Positions 8,862-18,614 of a DNA stretch of 64,000 nucleotides are shown in pieces; positions within the stretch are counted from its first letter, which is position 1, and each line of letters opens with the position of its first letter. The translations under genes were made by a program, and so were the position numbers. The stretch is taken from positions 274,232 to 338,231 of the forward strand of contig NZ_UXAU01000038.1 in NCBI RefSeq assembly GCF_900609065.1. Direction: 5' to 3'. The stretch comes from Arthrobacter ulcerisalmonis. GTDB lineage: Bacteria; Actinomycetota; Actinomycetes; Actinomycetales; Micrococcaceae. The notes under the pieces were generated by a model that saw only the letters and a program-made list of their open reading frames with translations, was not told the origin of the DNA and did not search any database.

Positions 8862-10076
8862 TCAGGACGCGTACGACGGCGGCCGCCACCCCGTGCGTTC
8901 GGCCCACGCGCTCATGCGGGGCCAAGCAAAGTCCGTGAACCACGGCTCCTTGGCGGTGGCGTAGGCAGAAGTCCCGTGCGCGGCCGCAAACTCCTTGGCC
9001 AGGGCGTGTTTGTGTTCGGAGTAGGCCACCCGGGCGGTGGCATCTGCCTGCAGCCAATCCCGGAACATCAACGCGTACCGCCAGCCTGGCGAATCCACTG
9101 CTCGGACGTGGACGTTGGTGGCCCGGCCGGGATCGGCACTCGCATGGAATCGTTTCTGCCAGGCCGCCGGATCCGGGTCCGATGGCTTTGGCGTATCAAA
9201 GCCCGTACCCGGCACCACGGGAAACCCAGCAGCAGCGAGCAGGGGCGCAATCCGGTCAGCGGCAGCGAGGTCAGGAACCGCAACCTGGAGGTCCAGCACA
9301 TCCTTGGCAGCCAGTCCGGTCACAGCGGTGGAGCCAATGTCGTCAACGGCAAGAATGACATCGGGTGCAGCGGCCTTGATTCTGGCTGCCAGCCGAGCTG
9401 CAGTGGGCGCCCAGTTCGCCTGGTGCGGCACCATCGCCGCTGCTCCTGTCCGTTCGGCGCGGCGCTGTTCCACTATGTTGCGGGCGAACGGCAGCAGCCG
9501 GGACTCCCAAAGGTGATCCACCTGGGCCAGCACGTCCGCGGGAACACCGTTGTTCTGTAGCACCACGTCAGCGGCGGCCAACCGGTCCTGTCGCGTGGCC
9601 TGGGCAGCCATCCGGGACTCGGCCTCCGCCGTCGTCATTCCCCGGTACTGGACCATGCGTCGTAGCTGCGCTTCCGCCGTCGCGTCAACCACCAGCACCA
9701 GGTGGAATGCACTCCCCTGCCCGGACTCGACCAGCAGCGGAATGTCCTGGACCACCACGGAGCCGGGAGGCGCCTCCGCGACCAGTGCGGCGGATCGGGC
9801 CCGCACCAGCGGATGCACGATCGCGTTCAGCGCGGCCCTCCGGCCCGCGTCGGCAAAGATCACGGCACCCAGGGCAGGCCGGTCAAGACGACCGTCGGCG
9901 GTGAGGATGTCAGGACCGAACTCGGCCTCGATCGCGGCCAGGCCGGGGGTGCCGGGCTCCACCATTTCCCGTGCCAGCGCATCCGCGTCCACCAGGATGG
10001 CGCCCAGCTCCCGCAGTCGCGTGGCCACCAACGATTTGCCTGAGGCGATGCCGCCCGTCAATCCAATCTTCAGCAC
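8862..10076 (-). CDS. coaE: Dephospho-CoA kinase fused to a GrpB (UPF0157) domain
   Basis: Residues 1-195 are dephospho-CoA kinase, the last step of coenzyme A synthesis, with P-loop GLTGGIASGKS, the DADALAREMV region and QDIPLLVES. Residues about 210-404 form a GrpB/UPF0157 nucleotidyltransferase-like domain, with IGSTAVTGLAAKDVLDLQV. This fusion is common in actinobacteria. The role of the second domain in CoA metabolism is unclear. The start ATG 10076 is 34 bp from the divergent YigZ gene. Confidence 0.95.
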   Translation of the reverse strand: MLKIGLTGGIASGKSLVATRLRELGAILVDADALAREMVEPGTPGLAAIEAEFGPDILTADGRLDRPALGAVIFADAGRRAALNAIVHPLVRARSAALVAEAPPGSVVVQDIPLLVESGQGSAFHLVLVVDATAEAQLRRMVQYRGMTTAEAESRMAAQATRQDRLAAADVVLQNNGVPADVLAQVDHLWESRLLPFARNIVEQRRAERTGAAAMVPHQANWAPTAARLAARIKAAAPDVILAVDDIGSTAVTGLAAKDVLDLQVAVPDLAAADRIAPLLAAAGFPVVPGTGFDTPKPSDPDPAAWQKRFHASADPGRATNVHVRAVDSPGWRYALMFRDWLQADATARVAYSEHKHALAKEFAAAHGTSAYATAKEPWFTDFAWPRMSAWAERTGWRPPSYAS

Positions 10077-10110
10077 TCCCCCACACTAGCGCCACCGCTA
10101 CACTTGACCG

Positions 10111-10809
10111 GTGCAGGAACAGGAGAGCAGGGCGACGCGGTACACCACCCTGGCCGCCGGCTCCGACGTCCGGCACGAGCTTGAGATCCGCCGTTCCCGC
10201 TTCATCACCGTCCTCCGCCGGACGCCAGACGAGGCAGCGGCCCGGGACCTGGTTGCCGAACTCCGCCGCGAATTCCACGATGCCCGGCACCACTGCTCAG
10301 CCTTCATCGTGGGCCCCGACCGGACCACCCAGCGCTCCAACGACGACGGCGAACCGGCCGGTACCGCGGGGGCGCCCATGCTCGAGGCCCTGGCGAAACG
10401 GGAGACAGCTCCCGGAGTGAGCGACCTCAGCGACATCAGCGCCGTCGTCGTACGCTATTTTGGCGGCGTGCTCCTCGGCGCCGGTGGCCTGGTGCGCGCC
10501 TACTCGGAATCGGTTTCTTCCGCGCTGGCGCTGGCACCCCTGGTGCAGCGGAACCGGTTGCGGATTTGCGCCGTGACCGTGCCCCCGGGCAACGCTGGCC
10601 GACTCGAGAACGAGTTGCGCTCCGCAGGCTACGCCATGGCCGCAACAACTTATGGCGTCAGCAGTACCGTCCTGCGCCTCGCCCTGCCGGACGAGGTCGC
10701 GGCTCTCGCGGACGCCCACAGCAGGTTGCTGTCGCTGACGTCAGGCACGGCGGAATTGGTTCCCGAGGGAACGGAATGGCTGGATTCGGCGGGTCTTTCC
10801 ACACGCTGA
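10111..10809 (+). CDS. IMPACT/YigZ family protein (UPF0029)
   Basis: A 232-residue protein of the YigZ/IMPACT family. The N-terminal UPF0029 domain carries the conserved RSRFI, HHCSAFIVG, SNDDGEPAGTAGAPML and VVRYFGGVLLGAGGLVRAYS motifs, followed by a C-terminal ferredoxin-like region. Eukaryotic IMPACT acts in translational stress control; the bacterial role is not settled. It starts at GTG 10111, 34 bp from coaE, so the divergent promoters must overlap. Confidence 0.9.
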   Translation: MQEQESRATRYTTLAAGSDVRHELEIRRSRFITVLRRTPDEAAARDLVAELRREFHDARHHCSAFIVGPDRTTQRSNDDGEPAGTAGAPMLEALAKRETAPGVSDLSDISAVVVRYFGGVLLGAGGLVRAYSESVSSALALAPLVQRNRLRICAVTVPPGNAGRLENELRSAGYAMAATTYGVSSTVLRLALPDEVAALADAHSRLLSLTSGTAELVPEGTEWLDSAGLSTR

Positions 10810-10882
10810 ATCGGGCCCGCTGCTCCACCTCCAGCGCCACCAACGTCCCACACTTTGGGCCTGTTTGGGGGGATAATTGGCT

Positions 10883-12222
10883 ATGGAAGGCACGCAGGAT
10901 TCGCAGACTCCGACGACGCCGGCCGGCACCGTTCCTTCCCGCGGCACCACAGTTGGCCAGCTGATTTCCGGGGTCACAGCGCTCATACCTGCCACCACGA
11001 ACGCCGGCCTCATTGACCAGCTCCGCGAACTCGAAGACCTCAATTCAGCCGCCGCCGGAGCGCAGGCCCGGCTCAGCGTCACCTTTGATCTTCGCGAACG
11101 CAGGGTACAGGCTGATGCCGGTGTGTCCCCTGCAGACCAAGGCCAGGGCGTCGCTGCGCAGATCTCGTTGGCGCGGCGCGATTCGCCCGCCCGCGGCAGC
11201 CGGCACCTCGGTGCGGCCAAGGCCCTGGTCACGGAAATGCCGCACACTCTGGCCGCGCTGGAGAGCGGACACCTCAGCGAATGGCGGGCCACGCTGATCA
11301 TCAAGGAGACTGCCTGCCTCAGCGCTGCAGACCGGGCCGCGGTGGACGACGAAATCGCCGCGGATACCGGGAACCCTCGATGGTGCCGGCGACCGCGCCA
11401 TCGTTGCGGTGGCCAGGGCAGCAGCGTATCGACGTGACCCGCGCTCCGTGACCCAGCGGGCAAGCCATGCCAGTGCGGAACGGCATGTCAGGCTCCGCCC
11501 GGCACCAGACACTATGACCTACCTGACCGCTCTCCTGCCAGTCGCCGAGGGCGTCGCCGCCTACGCCGCTCTCACCAGGCACGCAGACACCCTGAAAAGC
11601 GCCGGCGATGAGCGCAGCCGCCAGCAGATCATGGCCGATGCGCTGGTGGAACGCACCACGGGGACGCCCAGCGGCATCTCAGGCGTCACCGTCAACCTGG
11701 TCATGACGGACCGAACCCTGTTCCAGGGCGACGCGGAGCCTGCGCGCCTCTCAGGCTACGGAATCGTGCCCGCAGGCTGGGCCCGGGCCCGTCTCGGCGG
11801 CGGTGCAGCGGACAGCCTGCAGGTGTGGCTTCGCCGGCTCTACACGGCGCCAGGCACCGGTGAATTGATGGCCTTGGAGTCACAGGCGAGGCTCTTCCCG
11901 CCGGGCTTGCGTCGCTTCATTGATATCAGGGACCACACCTGCAGGACACCGTACTGCGACGCCCCCATCCGGCACGTTGACCACGTCCTGAGCAGTCAGA
12001 ACGGCGGTACCACGGCCGCCAGTAACGGAGCCGGTCTCTGTGAGGCTTGCAACTACACCAAGCAACTCCCTGGCTGGAAGGCAAAGGCGGACCTCCGGCC
12101 GGGCCGGACGCATCGCATCCGGCTCAGCACACCCACGGGGCACCTCTACCACTCCGCGGCACCGGCCACCGCCGGGCGGCACGATCGCCGAGGTTGTGCT
12201 GGCTCTGAAGCAACCAGGCTAA
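10883..12222 (+). pseudogene. DUF222-HNH endonuclease broken by two frameshifts
   Basis: An actinobacterial DUF222 (13E12-repeat type) protein with a C-terminal HNH nuclease domain, split between frames. The first part (from ATG 10883) is in frame to about 11371, where an extra A (gggaaccctc) shifts it. The natural continuation (TLDGAGDRAIV) is in the next frame and runs through the HNH core (CRTPYCDAP, HVDHV, LCEACN). A second extra base near 12164 (an added G) shifts it again. The natural ending (GGTIAEVVLAL) resumes in the third frame and stops at 12222. The nuclease residues look intact. Recent decay or two sequencing errors are both possible. Confidence 0.8.
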
Positions 12223-12254
12223 GACCGCCGCTAGACGTGCAGCCTGCCGTTAAA

Positions 12255-12290
12255 TACTGCAGGCCCCCGCCGAAGCGGAGGCCTGCAGTA
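12255..12290 (-). terminator. Terminator hairpin of rpsA
   Basis: A long inverted repeat between the convergent HNH and rpsA genes. TACTGCAGGCC pairs with GGCCTGCAGTA, continuing as a GC-rich stem around a short CGAA loop. It lies 30 bp past the rpsA stop and can serve both directions. Confidence 0.75.
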
Positions 12291-12319
12291 GGTGGCGCCT
12301 AGCAAGGCGCCGGTGGCAA

Positions 12320-13798
12320 TTAGTTGCCGGTGAGCTTCTCACGCAGTGCGGCGAGAGCCTCGTCAGACGCAAGCGTACCTGCACCAGCGTTGGACTCTGC
12401 AGCCGGCTCCGAGGAGTAGCTGGTGGTGCCGGAATCGCTGTCACCGGACGTTGCAGCTGCAGCGTCGTCGGCAGCGTGCTGGGCAACCTGCTTCTTGTGG
12501 GCTTCCCAGCGAGTCTGGGCGTCAGCGTACTGCTGCTCCCAGGCGGCGCGCTGGTTCTCGTAGCCTTCAAGCCACTCGTTGGACTCGGGATCGAAGCCCT
12601 CGGGGTACTTGTAGTTGCCCTCTTCGTCGTACTCTGCGGCCATGCCGTAGAGAGCCGGATCGAATTCGGTGGACTCGGCGTCGACGCCTTCGTTGGCCTG
12701 CTTGAGGGACAGCGAAATACGGCGGCGTTCCAGGTCGATGTCGATGACCTTGACGAACAGTTCGTCACCAACGGAGACAACCTGCTCGGCCAGCTCAACG
12801 TGGCGCACGGCGAGCTCGGAGATGTGAACCAGGCCCTCGATGCCGTCTTCGACGCGAACGAACGCACCGAACGGAACCAGCTTGGTGACCTTACCCGGAA
12901 CAACCTGGCCGAGGGCGTGGGTGCGGGCGAAGGTCTGCCACGGATCTTCCTGCGTAGCCTTGAGCGAGAGCGAAACACGCTCGCGGTCTAGGTCGACTTC
13001 GAGAACCTCGACGGTGACTTCCTGGCCAACTTCGACAACCTCGGACGGGTGGTCGATGTGCTTCCAGGACAGCTCGGAAACGTGAACCAGGCCGTCTACG
13101 CCGCCCAGGTCCACGAAGGCACCGAAGTTGACGATCGAGGAAACAACGCCGGGACGAACCTGGCCCTTTTCCAGCTTGTTGAGGAACGTGGAGCGAACCT
13201 CGGACTGGGTCTGCTCGAGCCAGGCACGGCGGGAAAGGACCACGTTGTTGCGGTTCTTGTCCAGCTCGATGATCTTGGCTTCGATCTGCTGACCGATGTA
13301 CGGAGCCAGGTCGCGCACACGGCGCATCTCGACGAGGGATGCGGGCAGGAAGCCGCGCAGACCGATGTCGAGGATAAGACCACCCTTGACAACCTCGATG
13401 ACGGTACCGGTGACGACACCGTCTTCTTCCTTGACCTTCTCGATGTCGCCCCAGGCACGCTCGTACTGAGCGCGCTTCTTGGAGAGGATCAGGCGGCCTT
13501 CTTTGTCTTCCTTGGTGAGAACCAAAGCTTCGACCTGATCGCCAACGGAGACAACGTCTCCGGGATCAACATCGTGCTTGATGGAAAGCTCACGGGAAGG
13601 GATGACACCTTCGGTCTTGTAACCGATGTCGAGCAGAACTTCGTCGCGGTCAACCTTGACAACGGTACCTTCGACGAGATCTCCGTCGTTGAAGTACTTG
13701 ATGGTGGCGTCGACTGCTGCGAGGAAGTCCTCAGCGGACCCAATGTCGTTAATGGCGACGACGGGGGTACCGGGCTTCTCGGTGGAGGTGATGGTCAT
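12320..13798 (-). CDS. rpsA: 30S ribosomal protein S1
   Basis: A 492-residue S1 with four S1 RNA-binding repeats (about 38-107, 125-190, 211-279 and 296-366). The last two have the canonical GAFVDLGG/GAFVRVEDG, GLVHISEL and RISLSLK motifs. An acidic, alanine/glutamine-rich C-terminal tail follows, typical of actinobacterial S1. It helps mRNAs reach the 30S subunit. It starts at ATG 13798. The 195 bp upstream contain no gene and should hold its promoter and leader. Confidence 0.97.
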   Translation of the reverse strand: MTITSTEKPGTPVVAINDIGSAEDFLAAVDATIKYFNDGDLVEGTVVKVDRDEVLLDIGYKTEGVIPSRELSIKHDVDPGDVVSVGDQVEALVLTKEDKEGRLILSKKRAQYERAWGDIEKVKEEDGVVTGTVIEVVKGGLILDIGLRGFLPASLVEMRRVRDLAPYIGQQIEAKIIELDKNRNNVVLSRRAWLEQTQSEVRSTFLNKLEKGQVRPGVVSSIVNFGAFVDLGGVDGLVHVSELSWKHIDHPSEVVEVGQEVTVEVLEVDLDRERVSLSLKATQEDPWQTFARTHALGQVVPGKVTKLVPFGAFVRVEDGIEGLVHISELAVRHVELAEQVVSVGDELFVKVIDIDLERRRISLSLKQANEGVDAESTEFDPALYGMAAEYDEEGNYKYPEGFDPESNEWLEGYENQRAAWEQQYADAQTRWEAHKKQVAQHAADDAAAATSGDSDSGTTSYSSEPAAESNAGAGTLASDEALAALREKLTGN

Positions 13799-13993
13799 GT
13801 AGTAGGGGCTCCGTTGTGGATAGTAACTTGGTCAGGCGACCACCGCTTCCGGGTATTGACCTGGGAACGGAGCACGGCGGATTGCCGGGTCATCCTGATT
13901 GCGTGGCCTGCAGGTGCACAGAACAGTGCACACGTAACACACGCCCGTTTAGTCTAGTCGGTTGGCGTTGGCAGGGTCAAAAGCGGCAGGCAC

Positions 13994-15304
13994 CTAGAAG
14001 TGGGTCAGGCAGTGCGTTGACCGCTCCACGGCAAACATGTCCCGCGCCTGCAGCGCGGCACCGCTCCGGTGTTCGCGAATCCGGCCGGCAGCAGCCAACG
14101 TCACCGGGCTGACAGCGCCCAGGTAGATGGACGAGAGGTCCGCGATGTCGAGCTCCACGTCAACGCCAGCTTCCGCACCGGAACCACCTGCCAGGAGTTC
14201 CACCGTGGCAGCTCCGCCACTGACGGTCACCGCAAACGTTCCACCGGCCAGGCCCAAGGTGTCAGCAACCTTGAAGACCAGCTTGCCGTCAGCAGAGTAG
14301 TGCCGTGCCGAGAGCGCAGCCGGTACATCCAGGATGCGGAGCCAGAGCATGTCCCGGACATCCGAGGCTTCAATACAGCGCGGATCGGTCAAGGCCCACC
14401 CCAGCGGATCGTCAACGGGAGCATCCTCCCAGCTCACCCGCTGGATCAGGTCAATGGCGCCCAGGAACTGCCACAGCTCGAGGTAGGCAGCGTTGCTGGC
14501 AGCGAGGAGGTCCACCACTTCCACCGTGTACGGTTCGGTGTCCCAGCCAGCGAACTTGTACGACACGTAGCCATCCAACGTCCCGTCCGGACCGTAGTGC
14601 AGCGCCACCTTGATGGCGGGGTCCGCTTTCCCATCGCGACCCAGCGTTCCGGAGGCCAGTTGGCGGTACCAATCCTGCCTACCGATCGAGCCGGGCGTCA
14701 GCTGATGCACTCGGTCGAAGACTTGCGGAGCAAGCTCCAGGAGGACCTTGGGGTCGGCAATTTCGACGCTGCCCACTGGCTGATGCTGCACAGTGAAGCG
14801 CTGGCTGGTGTCCACCTTGATGCTGCGCTCAAAGCTGGCAACGCCAAACCCGAACCGGCCGTAGATGCTTGCTTCCGAAGCGGTCAAGGCGGCCATGGCC
14901 ACCCCGTCGTCCTTTGCCAGTTGCAGATCCGCGGCCATCATGGCGCGCAGCAAACCGCGACGCCGGTGGGTGGTGCGGACCGTGACGGCGGTAATCAGGT
15001 GACTGGGCAAGGTCCGGCCAAAGCCCACGTTGAGGGTTTTGCGGAACGTCCCGAACGTCGCCACCGGCGTCTCGGCAGGCAGCGATGACGGTGCTACTGC
15101 CCCGGTCTGGTAGACGCCGGTAAGGATCCGGCCGTCTGCAACATAAGTCGCGTGCGTCTTCTCCACGTGATCGGCGGTGCGGGTGGATTCGTGGAAGCCG
15201 AATCCCACCGCCTGGCCCCAGGCGATCGATTGTGGGAAGGCCTCATGGTCGCTGGTAACGGCCGGGAAGCGCCGGATTTCATAGTCTGCACTCAATTCGG
15301 ACAT
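13994..15304 (-). CDS. Eis-like GNAT N-acetyltransferase with sterol-carrier-type C-terminus
   Basis: A 436-residue protein resembling mycobacterial Eis: an N-terminal GNAT domain with the acetyl-CoA loop RRRGLLRAMM (about 95-105) and YGRFGFGVAS, a second GNAT-like domain, and a C-terminal SCP2-like beta domain. Eis enzymes acetylate amines such as aminoglycosides or lysines; the substrate here is unknown. I chose ATG 15304 over a TTG 18 bp upstream. It lies 48 bp from polA on the same strand. Confidence 0.88.
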   Translation of the reverse strand: MSELSADYEIRRFPAVTSDHEAFPQSIAWGQAVGFGFHESTRTADHVEKTHATYVADGRILTGVYQTGAVAPSSLPAETPVATFGTFRKTLNVGFGRTLPSHLITAVTVRTTHRRRGLLRAMMAADLQLAKDDGVAMAALTASEASIYGRFGFGVASFERSIKVDTSQRFTVQHQPVGSVEIADPKVLLELAPQVFDRVHQLTPGSIGRQDWYRQLASGTLGRDGKADPAIKVALHYGPDGTLDGYVSYKFAGWDTEPYTVEVVDLLAASNAAYLELWQFLGAIDLIQRVSWEDAPVDDPLGWALTDPRCIEASDVRDMLWLRILDVPAALSARHYSADGKLVFKVADTLGLAGGTFAVTVSGGAATVELLAGGSGAEAGVDVELDIADLSSIYLGAVSPVTLAAAGRIREHRSGAALQARDMFAVERSTHCLTHF

Positions 15305-15352
15305 GTTCTTGAGCCTAACCAATGAAACCGGCGCCTGACCAGCACCGAAACG

Positions 15353-18109
15353 CTAGTGACCGGCGTCGTACCAGCTGGGTCCGACGCCGATCTGGACTTC
15401 CAGCGGCACCGTCAGGTCAGCGGCGGCGGCCATCTGTTCGGTGACCAGTCGTTCGACGGCGGCCCGCTCCCCCGCTGCCACCTCCAGCACCAGTTCATCG
15501 TGCACCTGGAGCAGCATTCGCGATTTCAGGCCCTGCGCTGCGAGTTCGGCGTGCACGCCCAGCATGGCGCGCTTGATGATGTCCGCGGCGGAGCCCTGGA
15601 TGGGACTGTTCAAGGCGATCCGCTCGGCGTTCTCCCGCGCCTGCCTGTCGGTGCTGGTGAGGTCGGGCAGGTAACGGCGCCGGCCTTCGATGGTTGCGGT
15701 GTAGCCATCGATCCGGGCCTGGTCCACCACGCCACGGAGGTAGTCCCGGACGGCGCCGAACCGGTCGAAGTAGTCCTTCATCAGCGTGCGGGCCTCGTCC
15801 ACCGAGATTTCCAGTTGCTTGGACAGTCCGAATGAGGTCAGCCCGTACGCTAGACCGTAGGACATGGCTTTGACCTTGGAGCGCATGGCACTGGTGACTT
15901 CCTCGGTGGGCACGTGGAAGATGTTCGAGCCAACAAACCGGTGCAGGTCCTCGCCGTCCTTGTACGCCTGGATCAGGCCCGCATCGCCGGAAAGATGCGC
16001 CATGATGCGCATTTCGATCTGTGAATAGTCCGCTGACAGCAGGCATTCGTAGCCGTCACTGACCACGAAGATGCCGCGCACGCGCCGGCCTTCCTCGCTG
16101 CGGATGGGGATGTTCTGCAGGTTGGGGTTGTTGGACGAAATTCGGCCGGTGGCGGCCACGTTTTGCGCGTACGTGGTGTGGATTCGGCCATCCACCGTCA
16201 CGGATTTCTTCAGCGATTCGATCATCTGCCGGAGCTTGGCCGACTCACGGTGCGCCATCAACTGGACCAGGAACTCGTGGCCGGTTTTCTCCAGGAGGTT
16301 CTTCAGTGACGCAGCGTCAGTGGTGTACCCGGACTTGATCTTCTTGGTCTTGGGTAGTTCCAACTCCTCGAACAGGACCGTCTGCAGCTGTTTGGGCGAT
16401 CCGAGGTTCACCTCGTGGCCGATCGCCGCAAACGCCTGCTCCTGCGCGTGCTCAATCACCCGGGCCAGGTCCGCGAGTTGGTCGTCCATCTGGCTCGAAT
16501 CGATCCCAATGCCTGCCAGCTCCATGTCTGCCAAGACACGGCTCACGGGCAGTTCCAGTGAGGTCAGCAGCTCTTCGGACGCGCGATCCTTCAGTTCCGC
16601 CTGGAAAAAAGCGCTGAGGGACTGCACGACGGCGGCCGCCTGGATCAGCGCGTCGGCCGCCGCGGCGTCGTCCCCGTCAAAGGACAGTTCCAGTTGGCCA
16701 GCTTTGGCAGTGGCGCTCGGAAGACCCACGTTGAGGTGGTGCTGGGCAAGTTCCGCCAACTCGTAGGTGCGGCGATCCGGCTCAATCAAGTACGCCGAGA
16801 TCGAGGTGTCATCCACCACGCCGTTAAGAGTGAGGCCGCGGACACTGAGTGCTTTCAGTGCCGCCTTGAAACCGTGCAGCACCTTGGGTTCATCGGCCTT
16901 AGCCAGCCACGCGGCGAGGACGTTTTCTGTTGCAGCATCCTGGCCCTCGAGTGACACGTACGCGGCAGCATCCTCCCGGACGATGGCCAAAGCCGCAGCG
17001 TCTTCGCCGATCCGGCCGGGAACCAGGTCAACGGCGACGGCGGAACGCTGGCCGGCGCCGGCGTTGAAGAACGCTGTCAGCACGGCAGCGCCCTCCGGCC
17101 GGATGTAGTCGGGGACGGGAATGCTTTCCCGTTCTGCGGCAGGGGTGTCAGCGTCGCCGTACAAAGCAAACAGCCGGGTCCTGATCGTCTTGAATTCGAG
17201 GTCGTCGAAAAGGTTCTCCAACGCCGCCTGATCCGGGCGGGGCTCGAAGAGGTCGTCCAGGGTGACAGGCAAGTCCAGGTCGGTGTGGAGGCGGTTGAGC
17301 TTCCGGTTGCGTTTTACGGAATCGACGTGCTCACGCAGGGCGTCCCCCACCTTGCCGCCAATGGAGTCAAGGTTCGCCAAAACCCCCTCCAACCCGCCGT
17401 AGAGGTTGATCCACTTGGCGGCCGTCTTGGGACCCACGCCGGGGACACCCGGCAGGTTGTCCGCCGTCTCGCCCACGAGTGCGGCCAGGTCCGAATATTC
17501 GGCCGGGCTGACGAAGTACTTCTCCTGGATCGCTGCGGCGTCCATCCGGGGGATGTCGCTGACACCCTTCTTGGGATAGAGCACAAACACGTTGTCAGTG
17601 ATCAGTTGGAAGGCGTCCCGGTCGCCGGAGACCAGCAAGACTTCGAAGCCTGCCTTGTCCCCCATGGACGCCAGAGTGGCCAGGATGTCATCCGCTTCAA
17701 AACCGGGCATCTTGATGGTCTTGATGCCCCAGGCCTCCATGACCTGCCCGATCAGGTCGATCTGGCCACTCATCTCGCGGGGGGTCTCGTTCCGGCCGCC
17801 CTTGTACTCGCTGTATTCGGCCTTGCGGTGCGTGGTCTCATCCGAGACGTCAAACGCCACGGCAATGTGGGTGGGCTGCTGATCCTTGATGAGGTTGATC
17901 AGCATGGACGTAAAACCGTGAATGGCGTTGGTGTGCTGGCCACTGGCCGTTGAGAACTTGTCGGCCGGTAGCGCAAAGAACGCCCGGAACGCCATGGAAT
18001 GCCCATCGAGGACCAAAAGCCGGGGCTTACCCTGCGGTGTCACTGCTGGCGCGGGGTCCTCCTGCAGGATCTGGGCGGGGCTGGGGGCCGGTTTGGTAGT
18101 TTCACTCAC
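15353..18109 (-). CDS. polA: DNA polymerase I
   Basis: A 918-residue polymerase I for Okazaki-fragment processing and repair synthesis. It has an N-terminal 5'-3' exonuclease (LLVLDGHSMAFRAFFA, GDRDAFQLI, GVPGVGPKTA), a central 3'-5' exonuclease-like domain without an obvious DxE motif (as usual in this phylum), and the polymerase domain with ATGRISSNNPNLQNIP, LLSADYSQIEMR and the C-terminal LLQVHDELVLEV. I prefer GTG 18109 (VSETTKP) because an ATG at 18130 would overlap the divergent thioesterase start. The two genes are only about 20 bp apart. Confidence 0.95.
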   Translation of the reverse strand: MSETTKPAPSPAQILQEDPAPAVTPQGKPRLLVLDGHSMAFRAFFALPADKFSTASGQHTNAIHGFTSMLINLIKDQQPTHIAVAFDVSDETTHRKAEYSEYKGGRNETPREMSGQIDLIGQVMEAWGIKTIKMPGFEADDILATLASMGDKAGFEVLLVSGDRDAFQLITDNVFVLYPKKGVSDIPRMDAAAIQEKYFVSPAEYSDLAALVGETADNLPGVPGVGPKTAAKWINLYGGLEGVLANLDSIGGKVGDALREHVDSVKRNRKLNRLHTDLDLPVTLDDLFEPRPDQAALENLFDDLEFKTIRTRLFALYGDADTPAAERESIPVPDYIRPEGAAVLTAFFNAGAGQRSAVAVDLVPGRIGEDAAALAIVREDAAAYVSLEGQDAATENVLAAWLAKADEPKVLHGFKAALKALSVRGLTLNGVVDDTSISAYLIEPDRRTYELAELAQHHLNVGLPSATAKAGQLELSFDGDDAAAADALIQAAAVVQSLSAFFQAELKDRASEELLTSLELPVSRVLADMELAGIGIDSSQMDDQLADLARVIEHAQEQAFAAIGHEVNLGSPKQLQTVLFEELELPKTKKIKSGYTTDAASLKNLLEKTGHEFLVQLMAHRESAKLRQMIESLKKSVTVDGRIHTTYAQNVAATGRISSNNPNLQNIPIRSEEGRRVRGIFVVSDGYECLLSADYSQIEMRIMAHLSGDAGLIQAYKDGEDLHRFVGSNIFHVPTEEVTSAMRSKVKAMSYGLAYGLTSFGLSKQLEISVDEARTLMKDYFDRFGAVRDYLRGVVDQARIDGYTATIEGRRRYLPDLTSTDRQARENAERIALNSPIQGSAADIIKRAMLGVHAELAAQGLKSRMLLQVHDELVLEVAAGERAAVERLVTEQMAAAADLTVPLEVQIGVGPSWYDAGH

Positions 18110-18128
18110 AGGTGCCAGCCTAGTTGGC

Positions 18129-18608
18129 ATGATGGACAAATTCACGCCCGTACCCTTCGCCGCCGAACTGACGGCAGCCGGTATTCCCGAGCATCTGCAC
18201 GGCTGGCTCGGCTCGATGGGAGTCGGGGCGCTGGTGGTAAGGATGGGCATCACGTTCCTGGAATTGAGCGCCGAACGGGCGGTCGCCACCATGCCTGTTG
18301 AAGGCAACACCCAGGTAGCGGGCATCCTGCACGGCGGCGCGCACGTGGTGCTGGCCGAGACGCTGGGCTCGTTGGCCGCCTCCTTGCAGGCGGGCCCGGG
18401 CCGGCACGCGGTAGGCATCGAGGTGGGCGCAACCCACCACCGGTCCATCCGAACGGGGTTGGTAACCGGTACCTGCACGGCTGTTCACCTGGGCCGGACC
18501 CTCACCACCCATGAAGTCGTGATGACCGATGAAGACGGCCGTCGGCTGTCCACCGCCCGGATCACCAACATGCTCCTCGACACCCCCACCGCGGGTCCGA
18601 AGCCCTAA
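18129..18608 (+). CDS. PaaI/MenI-type hotdog-fold thioesterase
   Basis: A 159-residue acyl-CoA thioesterase-like protein of the PaaI/YbdB group. The active-site helix signature is seen as VAGILHGGAHVVLAETLGSLAA, and a hotdog beta-sheet follows (GIEVGATHHRSI). Possible substrates include 1,4-dihydroxy-2-naphthoyl-CoA or phenylacetyl-CoA derivatives; the sequence does not decide. It starts at ATG 18129 or 18132, immediately divergent from polA, and ends 6 bp from the next convergent gene. Confidence 0.88.
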   Translation: MMDKFTPVPFAAELTAAGIPEHLHGWLGSMGVGALVVRMGITFLELSAERAVATMPVEGNTQVAGILHGGAHVVLAETLGSLAASLQAGPGRHAVGIEVGATHHRSIRTGLVTGTCTAVHLGRTLTTHEVVMTDEDGRRLSTARITNMLLDTPTAGPKP

Positions 18609-18614
18609 CTGCAC

